Positions 10,767 through 19,100 of a DNA stretch of 64,000 bases are shown here, piece by piece. The stretch lies in contig JADKCG010000001.1 in NCBI GenBank assembly GCA_016714745.1, forward strand, positions 153,288-217,287, in the 5' to 3' direction. A program made the position numbers and the translations under genes. Each line of letters starts with the position of its first letter. The first letter of the stretch is position 1. Source of the stretch: Elusimicrobiota bacterium (lineage in GTDB: Bacteria; Elusimicrobiota; Elusimicrobia; FEN-1173). Under the pieces are notes generated by a model. The model did no database searches, had not been told where the DNA came from, and saw nothing but the letters and a program-made list of their open reading frames with translations.

Positions 10767-11737
10767 TCGCCCTCGAACGACTGGGGGTTCTCCCCTTTTT
10801 TGAGGGGGTGTCGCCCGAATTGCGCCAGCGTCTTGCCGGAGCCTTGATGGAACAATCGCTCCCCGCGGGCCACACCGTTTTCGCTGAAGGCGAAGAAGGG
10901 GACGCCCTCTATTTCATCGCGGAAGGGCGGGTGGCCATCAAAAAAACGGTCGACAAGAAAAAAGGCTCCCACAAAATTCTTTCGATCCTCGGACCTGGAG
11001 ATTTTTTCGGTGAGATGGCTCTCCTGGAAAAGGCTCCTCGCTGGGCGTCCGCGATCACTCAAACGCCCACGGTGCTGTTGTCCCTGCCCGCCGAAGAACT
11101 CGGAGCGTGGGTATCGGCGGATGCGAAAGTCCCGCTTCGACTGTTCTTGCCCGTTGTTCAATCGCTTAATGCGCGATTGCGCCAGTCTACACGGGAAATG
11201 ATTCTCCTTTTTGATGTGGGCGGGTTGTTGGCGCAAAATCTGGACGCGCCCTCTTTGGCGGTTCAATTGGTGGAGGTCCTCACGCGAGGATTTGACGATC
11301 CCGTGAGCGCCTGTTTTTATTTGTGGAACGAATTTTCCGCCGAATTTGAACTGGTGGCGCCCTCGGGGACGTGGCCGGGACCTCTTTTGGCGGTTCGGCC
11401 CGACGCCGACCCCCTGTTCCATTGGATGGCGAAAAATAAGGAATGCGTTCTTTCCGTCGATTGGCTTTCCGATTCCCGTTTCGATGCCGAGACCCGTTCT
11501 TTGTGGCCCGGGTTTAAATCTCTTCTCGCGGCCCCGGTGATGGGGGAACGACGGTCCATCGGCCATATCGTTTTTGGGCATGAGAGCGAGGGGGGGTATT
11601 TTACATCCACGCAACGGAGGGTTCTGGCCGGTGTGGTCAACTTGGTGGCGCCGGCTTTTGAAACCGCGTCAATGCGTTTGGAGCGAACCTCCCAAGAACG
11701 CCTCGCCCGGGCACGGCTCACTTCGATCGATTATTAA
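10763..11737 (+). CDS. Cyclic-nucleotide-binding plus GAF-like sensor protein
   Basis: Residues ~1-130 form a cNMP-binding (Crp-like) beta-roll: FFEGVSPELRQRLAG, VFAEGEEGDALYFIAEGRVAI and ILGPGDFFGEMALLE, matching the phosphate-binding cassette FGExAL. There is no helix-turn-helix. Residues ~150-310 resemble a GAF domain (LAQNLDAPSLAVQLVEVLTRGF ... GERRSIGHIVFGH). It probably senses a nucleotide and acts through protein contact; cotranscription with two PilT ATPases suggests control of pilus motility, which is inference. GTG 10763 overlaps the upstream stop. Confidence 0.82.
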   Translation: MIALERLGVLPFFEGVSPELRQRLAGALMEQSLPAGHTVFAEGEEGDALYFIAEGRVAIKKTVDKKKGSHKILSILGPGDFFGEMALLEKAPRWASAITQTPTVLLSLPAEELGAWVSADAKVPLRLFLPVVQSLNARLRQSTREMILLFDVGGLLAQNLDAPSLAVQLVEVLTRGFDDPVSACFYLWNEFSAEFELVAPSGTWPGPLLAVRPDADPLFHWMAKNKECVLSVDWLSDSRFDAETRSLWPGFKSLLAAPVMGERRSIGHIVFGHESEGGYFTSTQRRVLAGVVNLVAPAFETASMRLERTSQERLARARLTSIDY

Positions 11738-11740
11738 ACG

Positions 11741-12136
11741 ATGACGCATCGACCATCCTTTCGGAAAGCGGCTCTGGAAGCCGCCCGCGCCTCTGACGAT
11801 AAGAAATCCAGCGACATAAAATTGTACGATGTGCGACGGTCTTCCCCCCTCACCGATTATTTTTTGGTGGCCACGGTGGAAAACGCCCCGCAGGCCTCCG
11901 CTGTTCAAGACGAGATCGATCAGCGTGTGCGCACGGTGATGGGGGCGGTCGGCCGGCGGCGGGACGGCGGCCATCGCGCGAATTGGCGGGTCATCGATTA
12001 CGGCGGGTTGGTTGTGCATCTCATGAACGCCGCTTCGCGCTCTTTTTTTGGAATAGAACGCTTGTGGGAAACCGCGCGTCTGGTTCGTTGGGACACCCCC
12101 CCCTCGGCCCCGCCCCGTCGAAAGGCCCGTTCCTAA
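11741..12136 (+). CDS. rsfS: Ribosome silencing factor RsfS (Iojap family)
   Basis: Binds L14 of the large subunit and blocks subunit joining when nutrients are scarce. The Iojap core is clear: KSSDIKLYDVRRSSPLTDYF, ENAPQASAVQDEIDQRV, WRVIDYGGLVVHLMNAASR and FFGIERLW. At 131 residues it is typical apart from a Pro/Arg-rich tail. In many bacteria rsfS follows nadD-yqeK directly; here an LCP gene and three pilus-related genes intervene. Confidence 0.93.
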   Translation: MTHRPSFRKAALEAARASDDKKSSDIKLYDVRRSSPLTDYFLVATVENAPQASAVQDEIDQRVRTVMGAVGRRRDGGHRANWRVIDYGGLVVHLMNAASRSFFGIERLWETARLVRWDTPPSAPPRRKARS

Positions 12137-12156
12137 TCACAGGAGAACGTTGAACC

Positions 12157-13842
12157 ATGAAAGATTCCGTCCGCGCCGTTTTATCTTCCGCCGCCCACCG
12201 CTGGGCGGCCCAGCAAACCCCTCCGCTGGTTTTGGGGGAAGCCCTCGTGGAGGTGCCCCCCGCGAACGTGGCTGGCGATTTCGCCTCGACGTGGCCCCTT
12301 TCTCTCGCCAAGGCAGTCCGAAAAGCCCCGCGCCAAGTGGCCCAAGAGATCCTCTCTTTTGTGGAAAACGGTTCTGTTTTAGCGAAAGCAGAGATGGCCG
12401 GTCCTGGTTTTTTAAACTTTACCATGAGCACGGCGTGGTTGATGGAAGAACTTCGGCGTCTTCTTCTTGAACGGGGAGATTACGCGAAACGTGTCGGCTT
12501 GACCGGCGAGAAGGTCTTGATTGAATTCGTTTCCGCCAACCCCAACGGCCCTTTGCATGTGGGTCATGGGCGAGGTGCGGCGTTGGGCGATTCTCTGGCG
12601 CGGATCTTTCGCCATCTCGGATATAACGTGACCACGGAGTATTACATCAATAATGTGGGCAACCAAATGGAAAACTTGGGCGCCTCGGTGATGTGGCGGG
12701 CGGACGTGTTGGATTCCACCTATTTGAGCGAGGAAGAGCGTAGCGTGTATAAGGCCAAAAAGGTTGACGACCTATATAAAGGCGAGTATTTGGTGGACAC
12801 GGCCCGCGACATCATGCGCCGTTTTCCCAAAGACCAAGAGCGCCCCCGCGGGATCGCTTTTTTTCGCGACGAAAGTTTGGCCTTGATTCTATTAGGGATT
12901 AAAAGTGACTTGGGCGCGTTCGGCGTTTTCCACGATACGTGGTATCCCGAATCCCGCCTTTTTGAAGAGGGGCGTGTGGACGCGGCTCTGGCGGAACTGA
13001 AGCGCCGGGGGGATTTGAAGCAGGAGGACGGTGCCTTGTGGTTCCTGTCGACGAAATACGGGGACGACAAGGATCGTGTGTTGAAACGGGGAGACGAACG
13101 CCTTACCTATTTCGCATCGGACATCGCCTACCACCATGAAAAGTTTGGACGGGGGTTCACCCGCCTGATTGATATTTGGGGAACGGACCACCACGGTTAC
13201 GTTCCGAGAGTGAAAGCCGCCGTCCAAGCGTTGGGTCATGATCCGGAAAAGTTAACGATCCTTCTTTATCAGCTGGTCAGTCTGGTTCGGGGGGGGAAAC
13301 CCGTGGCCATGTCCACCCGTACCGGAGAGTTCGTGCGACTGACGGAGGTGGTCGACGAAGTCGGCAAAGACGCGGCGCGATTTTTCTTTGCTCTGCGAAG
13401 CCCGAACAGTCAATTGGAGTTCGATTTGGATCTGGCCAAACGCGAAGCCTCCGACAATCCCGTTTTTTACGTGAAATATGTCCACGCTCGTTGTTGTTCC
13501 ATTTTCCGAGAAGCTGAGAAACGCGGCGTCGGCCATCCCCTCCCCAACACCGCCGCTTTTTCCTCTCCGGAGACGTTCGACCCCGCCGAACGGGCGATCC
13601 TCCTGCGCTTGGCGTCGTTCCCTGACGTTTTGGATCAGTGTGCCAAAGACCTCACGCCGCACCATATGACCGACTATTTGCTTAAACTCGCGGGGGACTT
13701 TCACCGCTTCTATGAAAATTGTTCCGTCCTCAACGCAACGGAGGCTCAACGCCCTTTCCGCACCGCCCTTGTCGACGGTGTCCGCACCACCATCAAAAAC
13801 GGTCTCTCCCTCCTGGGCGTCGACGCTCCTGAAACAATGTAG
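12157..13842 (+). CDS. argS: Arginyl-tRNA synthetase
   Basis: A class I aminoacyl-tRNA synthetase of 561 residues. The HIGH motif appears as HVGHGRGAALGDS near residue 134, preceded by FVSANPNGPL. The KMSKS-equivalent is MSTRTGEFV near residue 386, as usual in ArgS. The C-terminal DALR anticodon-binding domain is present (YVKYVHARCCSIFREAE, LLKLAGDFHRFYENCSVL), and the protein ends with LLGVDAPETM. ATG 12157 follows AGGAGA. It lies 20 nt after rsfS, probably the last gene of the run that began with proA. Confidence 0.97.
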   Translation: MKDSVRAVLSSAAHRWAAQQTPPLVLGEALVEVPPANVAGDFASTWPLSLAKAVRKAPRQVAQEILSFVENGSVLAKAEMAGPGFLNFTMSTAWLMEELRRLLLERGDYAKRVGLTGEKVLIEFVSANPNGPLHVGHGRGAALGDSLARIFRHLGYNVTTEYYINNVGNQMENLGASVMWRADVLDSTYLSEEERSVYKAKKVDDLYKGEYLVDTARDIMRRFPKDQERPRGIAFFRDESLALILLGIKSDLGAFGVFHDTWYPESRLFEEGRVDAALAELKRRGDLKQEDGALWFLSTKYGDDKDRVLKRGDERLTYFASDIAYHHEKFGRGFTRLIDIWGTDHHGYVPRVKAAVQALGHDPEKLTILLYQLVSLVRGGKPVAMSTRTGEFVRLTEVVDEVGKDAARFFFALRSPNSQLEFDLDLAKREASDNPVFYVKYVHARCCSIFREAEKRGVGHPLPNTAAFSSPETFDPAERAILLRLASFPDVLDQCAKDLTPHHMTDYLLKLAGDFHRFYENCSVLNATEAQRPFRTALVDGVRTTIKNGLSLLGVDAPETM

Positions 13843-14019
13843 GGAGCTTCAAATTTTCGAAGAGTTTCATGTAACATTCCTTTGGATTTCCTCTTTCCCA
13901 AAAGGATATAAAAAACCAACATTCCCCTTGATTATTTATTGAATTGGGGGTAAATATAAACAAAGGAAAACCCCGCGGGTTTGCCAGAGGGATGTTTTTC
14001 CTGGGGAGGAATTACGCCG

Positions 14020-14535
14020 GTGAAAGAAAAAGTGGTGTCGGGCGGGGAAACCCAAGAATTTCATTGGAGCATGGAAGGCATTCGCCGCCAGGCAGAACCG
14101 GCGGTTCGGTTGAAACCCGCTCCGGCCAGATCGTCCGTTGACGAAGAGGCGCCCACGGGGGTAGAAAGTCGGCGGTTCCCTCGCATCGATCTCACCTTGC
14201 CCATTTTGTACAAGATCCTTCCGGAAGAACCGATGGTCGCTTCTCAGTCCGCTGCGCCGGACCTGCACAGCAAGGTTGATAATATCAGTCCCACAGGGGC
14301 TTGCCTGGTCCTTGCCGAAAAACTTCCCCGAGGAACCAATTTAGCGCTTTCTTTTCACGTGGCACAAAAGGCCGCCATTTCTGCGGTCGGCCGTGTTGTC
14401 TGGGCCAAACCGACCGAAATAGCCCATCATTACCTTACCGGTCTGGAATTTGTCGTCGTCTATCGAAAAACCCGAACCAAAACCGAATACCTTTCCACCG
14501 ACATCCTAAAAGACCTGCTCGGTCCCACAGCCTAA
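14020..14535 (+). CDS. PilZ-domain protein (candidate c-di-GMP receptor)
   Basis: A single PilZ domain. The c-di-GMP-binding RxxxR is RRFPR near residue 50 and the second motif DNISPTGACL is near residue 87, followed by beta strands (GRVVWAKPTEIAHHYLTGLEF). The start is GTG 14020, chosen because GGAGG lies just upstream; an upstream TTG at 13981 lacks this. A REC-GGDEF protein elsewhere in the window (59890) could make the ligand, and the PilT genes nearby suggest a role in pilus or envelope control. That link is inference. Confidence 0.87.
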   Translation: MKEKVVSGGETQEFHWSMEGIRRQAEPAVRLKPAPARSSVDEEAPTGVESRRFPRIDLTLPILYKILPEEPMVASQSAAPDLHSKVDNISPTGACLVLAEKLPRGTNLALSFHVAQKAAISAVGRVVWAKPTEIAHHYLTGLEFVVVYRKTRTKTEYLSTDILKDLLGPTA

Positions 14536-14656
14536 CCCGTCCCTCTTTTGACGCCTGGTGCACCCGACTGGAAATGTATTTCGTCGTTGCTCCATTGAGA
14601 GGGCCCCCTTTTTCCAGGACAAGATCATACAACGGACAACCGCCCGATAAATCGTT

Positions 14657-14821
14657 CAACCCGGACTTTGCAATAGGCGCGAGCACCGAGATGAAGAAGC
14701 CGGCGGCTTTTTCGACGAAAAACGCGAACGCGTGGCGGTGTCTACGGTTGAGCGTTTTGAGGAAAAAGCAGTCCCGAATTCTTCGTCGAATGCCGTGTCC
14801 TATTGCAAAATCCGGGTTTAA
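14657..14821 (-). repeat. Inverted-repeat-bounded dispersed element, copy A
   Basis: An element of about 165 bp bounded by a 20-bp inverted repeat. On the minus strand the left end is AACCCGGATTTTGCAATAGG and the right end CCTATTGCAAAGTCCGGGTT; the one non-Watson-Crick position is a T-G wobble. The ~120-bp core shares TTCCTCAAAA and TTCGTCGAAAAAGCC with copy B at 21922-22088. The termini differ in sequence between copies while each remains self-complementary. No transposase is nearby. It sits between the PilZ gene and the biotin operator. Confidence 0.75.
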
Positions 14822-14855
14822 TGTAAACCAATCGACATTGATTCTTGGTTGACAT
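14821..14855 (+). promoter_or_regulatory. Candidate BirA operator of the biotin operon
   Basis: Two inverted 9-bp half sites, ATGTAAACC (14821-14829) and GGTTGACAT (14847-14855), are separated by 17 nt and match the BirA box (TTGTAAACC spacer GGTTTACAA) with one break in symmetry. The known spacer is usually 14-16 nt, so this one is slightly long. The position 51 nt before bioB fits repression by biotinyl-AMP-bound BirA. The birA gene itself is not in the window. Confidence 0.75.
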
Positions 14856-14906
14856 TGCTCGCGTTCTTTGGTTGAATACCCTCCTTGCATCGACGGAGGA
14901 AATCCC

Positions 14907-15971
14907 ATGCCCCTGCTTGAAATCCCTGACGCCACTGAAGTGAGTAGAAAAAGTCTGGCGGGAGAACTGTTGTCCCGCGAAGAAGCGCGAGCGGTGTTGT
15001 CCTGGCCGGACGAAGAAATATTGGATCTGATTTCGGCCGCGTATCGAGTACGCCGAACCCATTTCGGCCGCCGAGTGAAAATGAACTTTCTGGTCAATCT
15101 CCAATCCGGTTTATGCGCTGAAGATTGTTCCTATTGTAGCCAATCCAAAATCTCCAAAGCCCCGGTGGAGAAATACAAATTCCTTTCCTCAGACGAAATA
15201 TTAGACATGGCCGACCGAGCGGTGAAAGCGGGCGCGGCACGATTGTGTCTGGTGGCTTCCATGCGGGGGCCTTCGGAGCGGGATGTGGTCTCTTTGAATG
15301 AATCTGTTCGGCAAGTCAAAGAGCGTTATCCTCAACTTGAGATCTGTGCGTCCATGGGTTTGCTTAAGGAGGGTCAAGCGGAACGCTTAAAAGAGGCCGG
15401 CGTTGATGCTTACAATCACAATCTGAACACCAGCGAGTCCCATTATGAAAAAATCTGTCATACCCACACCTACAAAGATCGGGTGGATACCGTGGAACGG
15501 GCCAAAGAGGCCTCCCTTTCTCCCTGCTCCGGGGCTATTTTCGGAATGGGGGAAACCACGGAAGACATTATTGACGTGGCCTTCCGATTGCGGGAGACCG
15601 GGGTGGACTCCATTCCCATTAACTTTCTGATTCCCGTGCCGGGGACAGCTCTGCAGGGGAAAAATGATCTGACTCCCAACCAGTGTCTCAAAATCCTATG
15701 TCTCTTTCGGTTCATCAATCCCGCCATGGAACTTCGCATTGCCGGAGGGAGAGAGCTTCATTTGCGGTCCCTTCAGACGCTGGGGCTGTACGTGGCGAAC
15801 TCTATTTTTGTGGGAGATTATCTGACCACCAAGGGACAGTCCGCCACCGCTGATCGCCAAATGGTGCACGACATGGGATTTGAGGTGGTGGGCGATCCTG
15901 CCCGGTCCGAGGGCCCCCCCGTTTCCCTCGCCGAGGGTGTCGAGATCGTTACCCGCGCCACGCGGCAGTGA
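14907..15971 (+). CDS. bioB: Biotin synthase
   Basis: A radical SAM enzyme that inserts sulfur into dethiobiotin. The CxxxCxxC cluster motif is CAEDCSYCSQS near residue 70. Other BioB blocks include CLVASMRGPSERDV, EICASMGLLKEGQAERLKEAGVDAYNHNLNTS, GAIFGMGETTEDIIDVAF and GRELHLRSLQTLGLYVANSIFVGDYLTT. ATG 14907 is preceded by GGAGG. It is the first gene of a six-gene biotin operon, and its stop overlaps the next start (GTGA). Confidence 0.97.
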   Translation: MPLLEIPDATEVSRKSLAGELLSREEARAVLSWPDEEILDLISAAYRVRRTHFGRRVKMNFLVNLQSGLCAEDCSYCSQSKISKAPVEKYKFLSSDEILDMADRAVKAGAARLCLVASMRGPSERDVVSLNESVRQVKERYPQLEICASMGLLKEGQAERLKEAGVDAYNHNLNTSESHYEKICHTHTYKDRVDTVERAKEASLSPCSGAIFGMGETTEDIIDVAFRLRETGVDSIPINFLIPVPGTALQGKNDLTPNQCLKILCLFRFINPAMELRIAGGRELHLRSLQTLGLYVANSIFVGDYLTTKGQSATADRQMVHDMGFEVVGDPARSEGPPVSLAEGVEIVTRATRQ

Positions 15972-16699
15972 TCTTGAGCAAGGTCGTTTTGATAACGGGG
16001 GCCAGCCGCGGCATTGGTCGAGCGTTGGCGCTTGATTTGGGGCGCGCGGGGTATTGCGTTGGGGTTAATTATCGCAGTCGACGGGCGGAGGCGGAATCGG
16101 TTGTGGCTGAGTTGCGCAATGGTGGGGCAGAGGCCGATCATTTTCCTGCCGATGTGTCCGATCCCCTTCAGGCCAAGGACCTGGTGGACGGCGTTGTTCG
16201 GAAATGGGGGAAAATCGACGGGCTGATCAACAACGCGGGGGTGACGCGGGACCGGAGCATTGGAAAAATGTCCCTGGAAGAGTGGCGCGACGTGATCGAC
16301 ACGAACCTCTCTGGCCCCTTCTATTGTCTTCAATCCGCTTCACATCACATGCGCCGTCAAAAAAGCGGTTTTATTATTAACATCGCTTCTATACTGGGGG
16401 TCCATGGGGCCGTGGGCTGTGCCAACTATGTGGCGGCCAAGGCCGGTTTGATCGGATTAACAAAAGCCGCGGCACGTGAGTTGGGACGGTACAATATTTG
16501 TGTGAACGCTGTGCTCCCGGGGTTCCATCCCACTGAAATGTCGGAAAAAATTCCTCCCGAACAAAATGCCCGCGTACTCGCTCAGCATTCGCTTGGCCGG
16601 TCCACCGACATCAAGGACCTTTCCCGGTTCGTAATGAATTTGACCGATTTGTCCACGGTTTCTGGCCAGGTCTTTAACGTGGATTCCCGGATTTTGTGA
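15968..16699 (+). CDS. FabG-like 3-oxoacyl-ACP reductase inside the biotin operon
   Basis: A classical short-chain dehydrogenase of 243 residues: Rossmann GASRGIGRALAL, NNAGVTRDRSIGKMS, a catalytic Ser in IINIASILG, and YVAAK supplying Tyr and Lys. FabG homologues reduce beta-ketoacyl-ACP with NADPH. Its place between bioB and a ketoacyl synthase, with 4-nt overlaps on both sides, suggests a biotin-dedicated role in building the pimeloyl chain rather than bulk fatty acid synthesis. That function is inferred from context. Start GTG 15968. Confidence 0.9.
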   Translation: MILSKVVLITGASRGIGRALALDLGRAGYCVGVNYRSRRAEAESVVAELRNGGAEADHFPADVSDPLQAKDLVDGVVRKWGKIDGLINNAGVTRDRSIGKMSLEEWRDVIDTNLSGPFYCLQSASHHMRRQKSGFIINIASILGVHGAVGCANYVAAKAGLIGLTKAAARELGRYNICVNAVLPGFHPTEMSEKIPPEQNARVLAQHSLGRSTDIKDLSRFVMNLTDLSTVSGQVFNVDSRIL

Positions 16700-17835
16700 A
16701 CAACGAAAAAAGGCGTGTTGTTATAACGGGCATCGGTCTCGTCTGCCCCCTGGGCGCGGACCGAGAAACCAGTTGGCGTTCTCTCATCAGCGGCCATTCA
16801 GGGGCATTGGCCCCCAATGGGGTCTTTGCCCCGAATGGGGCCTTCGCCCCGAATGGGGCCTTCGCCCCGGTGCCGGAGGGTCCAGGTCCCAGGACTCTCA
16901 TCTTGGCTCTGCGGGCGGCGGAAGAAGCATGGAACGATTCAGGATTGGGCGATGTGGATCCAGAGCGAGTGTCTTGCACCGTCAGTTCCAGCAAGCCCGT
17001 GTTGGGAAAGGACGATCCCTGGACGTGCCAGCCGCCCGAAATTATTTCAGCCGCCGTGGCTCGAGGACATAACGCGCAGGGCGCCGTGATGAATATCGCT
17101 TCCGCCTGTGCCACAGGGGCTCAGTCTCTTTTAACGGCGGCGGGCTGGATCGAAGAAGGGCGGACAGACGTGGTTTTGGCGGGAGCGGCGGAGAGCGCCC
17201 TGCATCCACTCTATTTGGCAGGGTTCCGCCAGTTGGGTGTTCTTTCAAAAAGAGGGGTGGTCAGGCCTTTTGATCGTGGCCGAGACGGGTTTGTAGTGGG
17301 GGAAGGCGCCGCGGTGTTCGTGCTGGAATCCCTGGCGGGGGCGAACGCGCGGGGCGCCAAAATTTATGGCGAAGTGTTGGGGGGGAACTTCTCGTCGGAC
17401 GCCCATCACGCCACACGGTTCAATTCTAACGGACGAACCATGGCGGCCTGTCTGCAAAAAGCCTTGAGTCAGGCCGGTTTGACTTCGAACGACCTGGATT
17501 ACGTGAACGCCCACGGCACCGCCACCGTTTTAAACGACAGGCTGGAAACCCAAGCCCTGTTGTCACTATTTCCAAAGAACCCGCCCCCCGTTTCGTCCAC
17601 CAAGGGAGCCACGGGCCATCTGTTGGGAGCCACCGGCGCGGTTGAAATCGCATTCAGTCTCTTGGCCATGAGAGATGGGCTGTTGCCTCCGACGCTGAAC
17701 ATGGAAAACCCCGAAACCGACCGTCTTGATTTTGTTCCGAACCATTCGCGCTCGGCTCCACTTGACCGCGTGGCATCTTTGTCTTTTGGGTTCGGTGGAA
17801 CCCTCGCGGCGGTTGTTCTGGGAAAACCCACATGA
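16696..17835 (+). CDS. FabF-like beta-ketoacyl-ACP synthase inside the biotin operon
   Basis: A thiolase-fold condensing enzyme of 379 residues, slightly shorter than FabF. The Cys-His-His triad is complete: SACATGAQSLL, NAHGTATVLND, and KGATGHLLGATGA. The C-terminal GFGGTLAAVVL is conserved. The N-terminal loop carries three repeats of APNG(V/A)F encoded by a tandem 18-bp repeat, which is foreign to the family. Placed directly before bioF with a 4-nt overlap, it could elongate an acyl-ACP toward pimeloyl-ACP; the substrate is unknown. Confidence 0.9.
   Translation: MNNEKRRVVITGIGLVCPLGADRETSWRSLISGHSGALAPNGVFAPNGAFAPNGAFAPVPEGPGPRTLILALRAAEEAWNDSGLGDVDPERVSCTVSSSKPVLGKDDPWTCQPPEIISAAVARGHNAQGAVMNIASACATGAQSLLTAAGWIEEGRTDVVLAGAAESALHPLYLAGFRQLGVLSKRGVVRPFDRGRDGFVVGEGAAVFVLESLAGANARGAKIYGEVLGGNFSSDAHHATRFNSNGRTMAACLQKALSQAGLTSNDLDYVNAHGTATVLNDRLETQALLSLFPKNPPPVSSTKGATGHLLGATGAVEIAFSLLAMRDGLLPPTLNMENPETDRLDFVPNHSRSAPLDRVASLSFGFGGTLAAVVLGKPT
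16810..16863 (+). repeat. Coding minisatellite: three 18-bp units in the fabF-like gene
   Basis: Three tandem units of the form GCCCCGAATGGGGCCTTC, two identical and one with substitutions, plus a partial fourth. Each unit holds the inverted CCCC/GGGG arms. In frame they encode APNGVF APNGAF APNGAF. The length is a multiple of three, so copy number can change without breaking the frame. Confidence 0.85.
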
Positions 17836-19100
17836 TTTTTTCTCCACTGGATCATCGGCTTACCGCCGGATTGGCCGGGCTCGAATCCGAACACCGCCGC
17901 CGACGTCCGCGTACAGTGCAGACCATTCCCTCTGCGCACACCCGCGTTGCGGGTCGGGAAATCCTAAACTTTGCCTCTAATAATTATTTGGGTTTGGCCG
18001 AAGATTCACGCGTGTGTCGCGCCGCCGCCGAGGCCGCACACCTATGGGGCGCGGGGGCCACGGGGTCCCGGTTGATGGGAGGAACCTTGGCGTTCCACGA
18101 AGAATTGGAAACCGCCCTGGCAAAACTTAAAGAACGAGAATCCGCCTTGGTGTTTCCTTCTGGTTATCACGCGAATCTGGGTATGATCCCCGCCCTCGCG
18201 GGTCCCGACGATACACTTTTCCTCGATCGTTTGGCTCACGCCTCTTTGGTGGACGGTGCCCGTTTGTCCAAGGCCCGGGTGAGAATTTTTCGACACAACG
18301 ATCCGGACGATCTGAACCGCGCGCTGTGCCGTGTCTCTGGGAACGGGGAGCGGTGGGTGATAACGGAAAGCGTTTTCTCCATGGACGGCGACCGGGCGCC
18401 GCTGAAAGATCTGGTCTCGGTTTGCCAAAAGCGGAGCGCTCGGCTTTATGTGGACGAAGCTCATGGTACAGGAGTGTGGGGTTCTGGGGGCCGCGGCTGG
18501 GTGAACGAGCAAGGCGTGGCCGATCAGGTGGATGTTTGTATGGGGACATTGTCAAAGGCGTTCGGTGCCCAAGGCGGGTTCGTTTGTGGTTCTTCCATGT
18601 TAACCCAGTGGGCCATCAACCGGGCCCGGGCTTTTATTTATTCAACCGCGCTGTCGCCGTCCGCCGTGGGCGCGTCGTTGGCGGCGCTCAAAATCATGCA
18701 AGAGGAGCCAGACCGGAGATCCCGACTGTTCGGCCTTTCTGCCCAGTTATGGGCCGGTCTCAATCTTAAAGGGGAAGGCCCCATCGTCCCCCTCACCGTC
18801 GGTGAAGATACCCAAGCCTTGTCCCTTTCCTCCGCTCTTTGGGAAGCAGGTATCTTCGCCCCCGCCGTCAGGTTCCCCACGGTTCCCAAGGGCGCCGCCC
18901 GCGTCCGTTTTTCCGTAACAGCCAACCATGCCGCCGAAGACATCGACCGGGTTCTTTGGGCCGTCGGAAAATGGGGCCGTCTCAACGGGAACACCCACAT
19001 TGAGAATAAATCTTCTCCCTCTCCCGCATCAGCGCCCCTGGCGCCCCAGGTGCCCATCGCTCTGCGATGGGCCGCTGGCGGGAGAGATTCGGTTTTATGA
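17832..19100 (+). CDS. bioF: 8-amino-7-oxononanoate synthase
   Basis: A PLP enzyme condensing pimeloyl-thioester with L-alanine. Diagnostic blocks: NFASNNYLGLAEDSR, GAGATGSRLMGGT, FPSGYHANLGMI, ITESVFSMDGD, YVDEAHGTGVWG, and the PLP lysine in TLSKAFGAQGGF. The alpha-oxoamine synthase body ends near residue 390. The last ~30 residues (SSPSPASAPLAPQVPIALRW) are encoded by a dispersed hairpin repeat at 19026-19075 and are probably an added tail. The stop overlaps the bioD start (ATGA). Confidence 0.95.
   Translation: MIFSPLDHRLTAGLAGLESEHRRRRPRTVQTIPSAHTRVAGREILNFASNNYLGLAEDSRVCRAAAEAAHLWGAGATGSRLMGGTLAFHEELETALAKLKERESALVFPSGYHANLGMIPALAGPDDTLFLDRLAHASLVDGARLSKARVRIFRHNDPDDLNRALCRVSGNGERWVITESVFSMDGDRAPLKDLVSVCQKRSARLYVDEAHGTGVWGSGGRGWVNEQGVADQVDVCMGTLSKAFGAQGGFVCGSSMLTQWAINRARAFIYSTALSPSAVGASLAALKIMQEEPDRRSRLFGLSAQLWAGLNLKGEGPIVPLTVGEDTQALSLSSALWEAGIFAPAVRFPTVPKGAARVRFSVTANHAAEDIDRVLWAVGKWGRLNGNTHIENKSSPSPASAPLAPQVPIALRWAAGGRDSVL
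19026..19075 (+). repeat. TCT-loop double-hairpin repeat, copy 1
   Basis: Two hairpins joined by CCCAGGTGC. The first is GCGCC-CCT-GGCGC, the second CCCATCGC-TCT-GCGATGGG. Related copies at 19980-20029 and 58050-58099 keep the layout but change the stem sequences in a compensating way. This copy lies inside the 3' end of bioF. Confidence 0.75.

Noticed and set aside
14435..15097. 220-residue minus-strand ORF across repeat copy A
   Set aside because: Spans the PilZ 3' end, the repeat and the bioB start in antisense; resemblance to copy B comes from the repeat itself.
16810..16863. Possible CRISPR-like array
   Set aside because: Units are directly tandem without spacers, 18 bp, in frame inside a gene.
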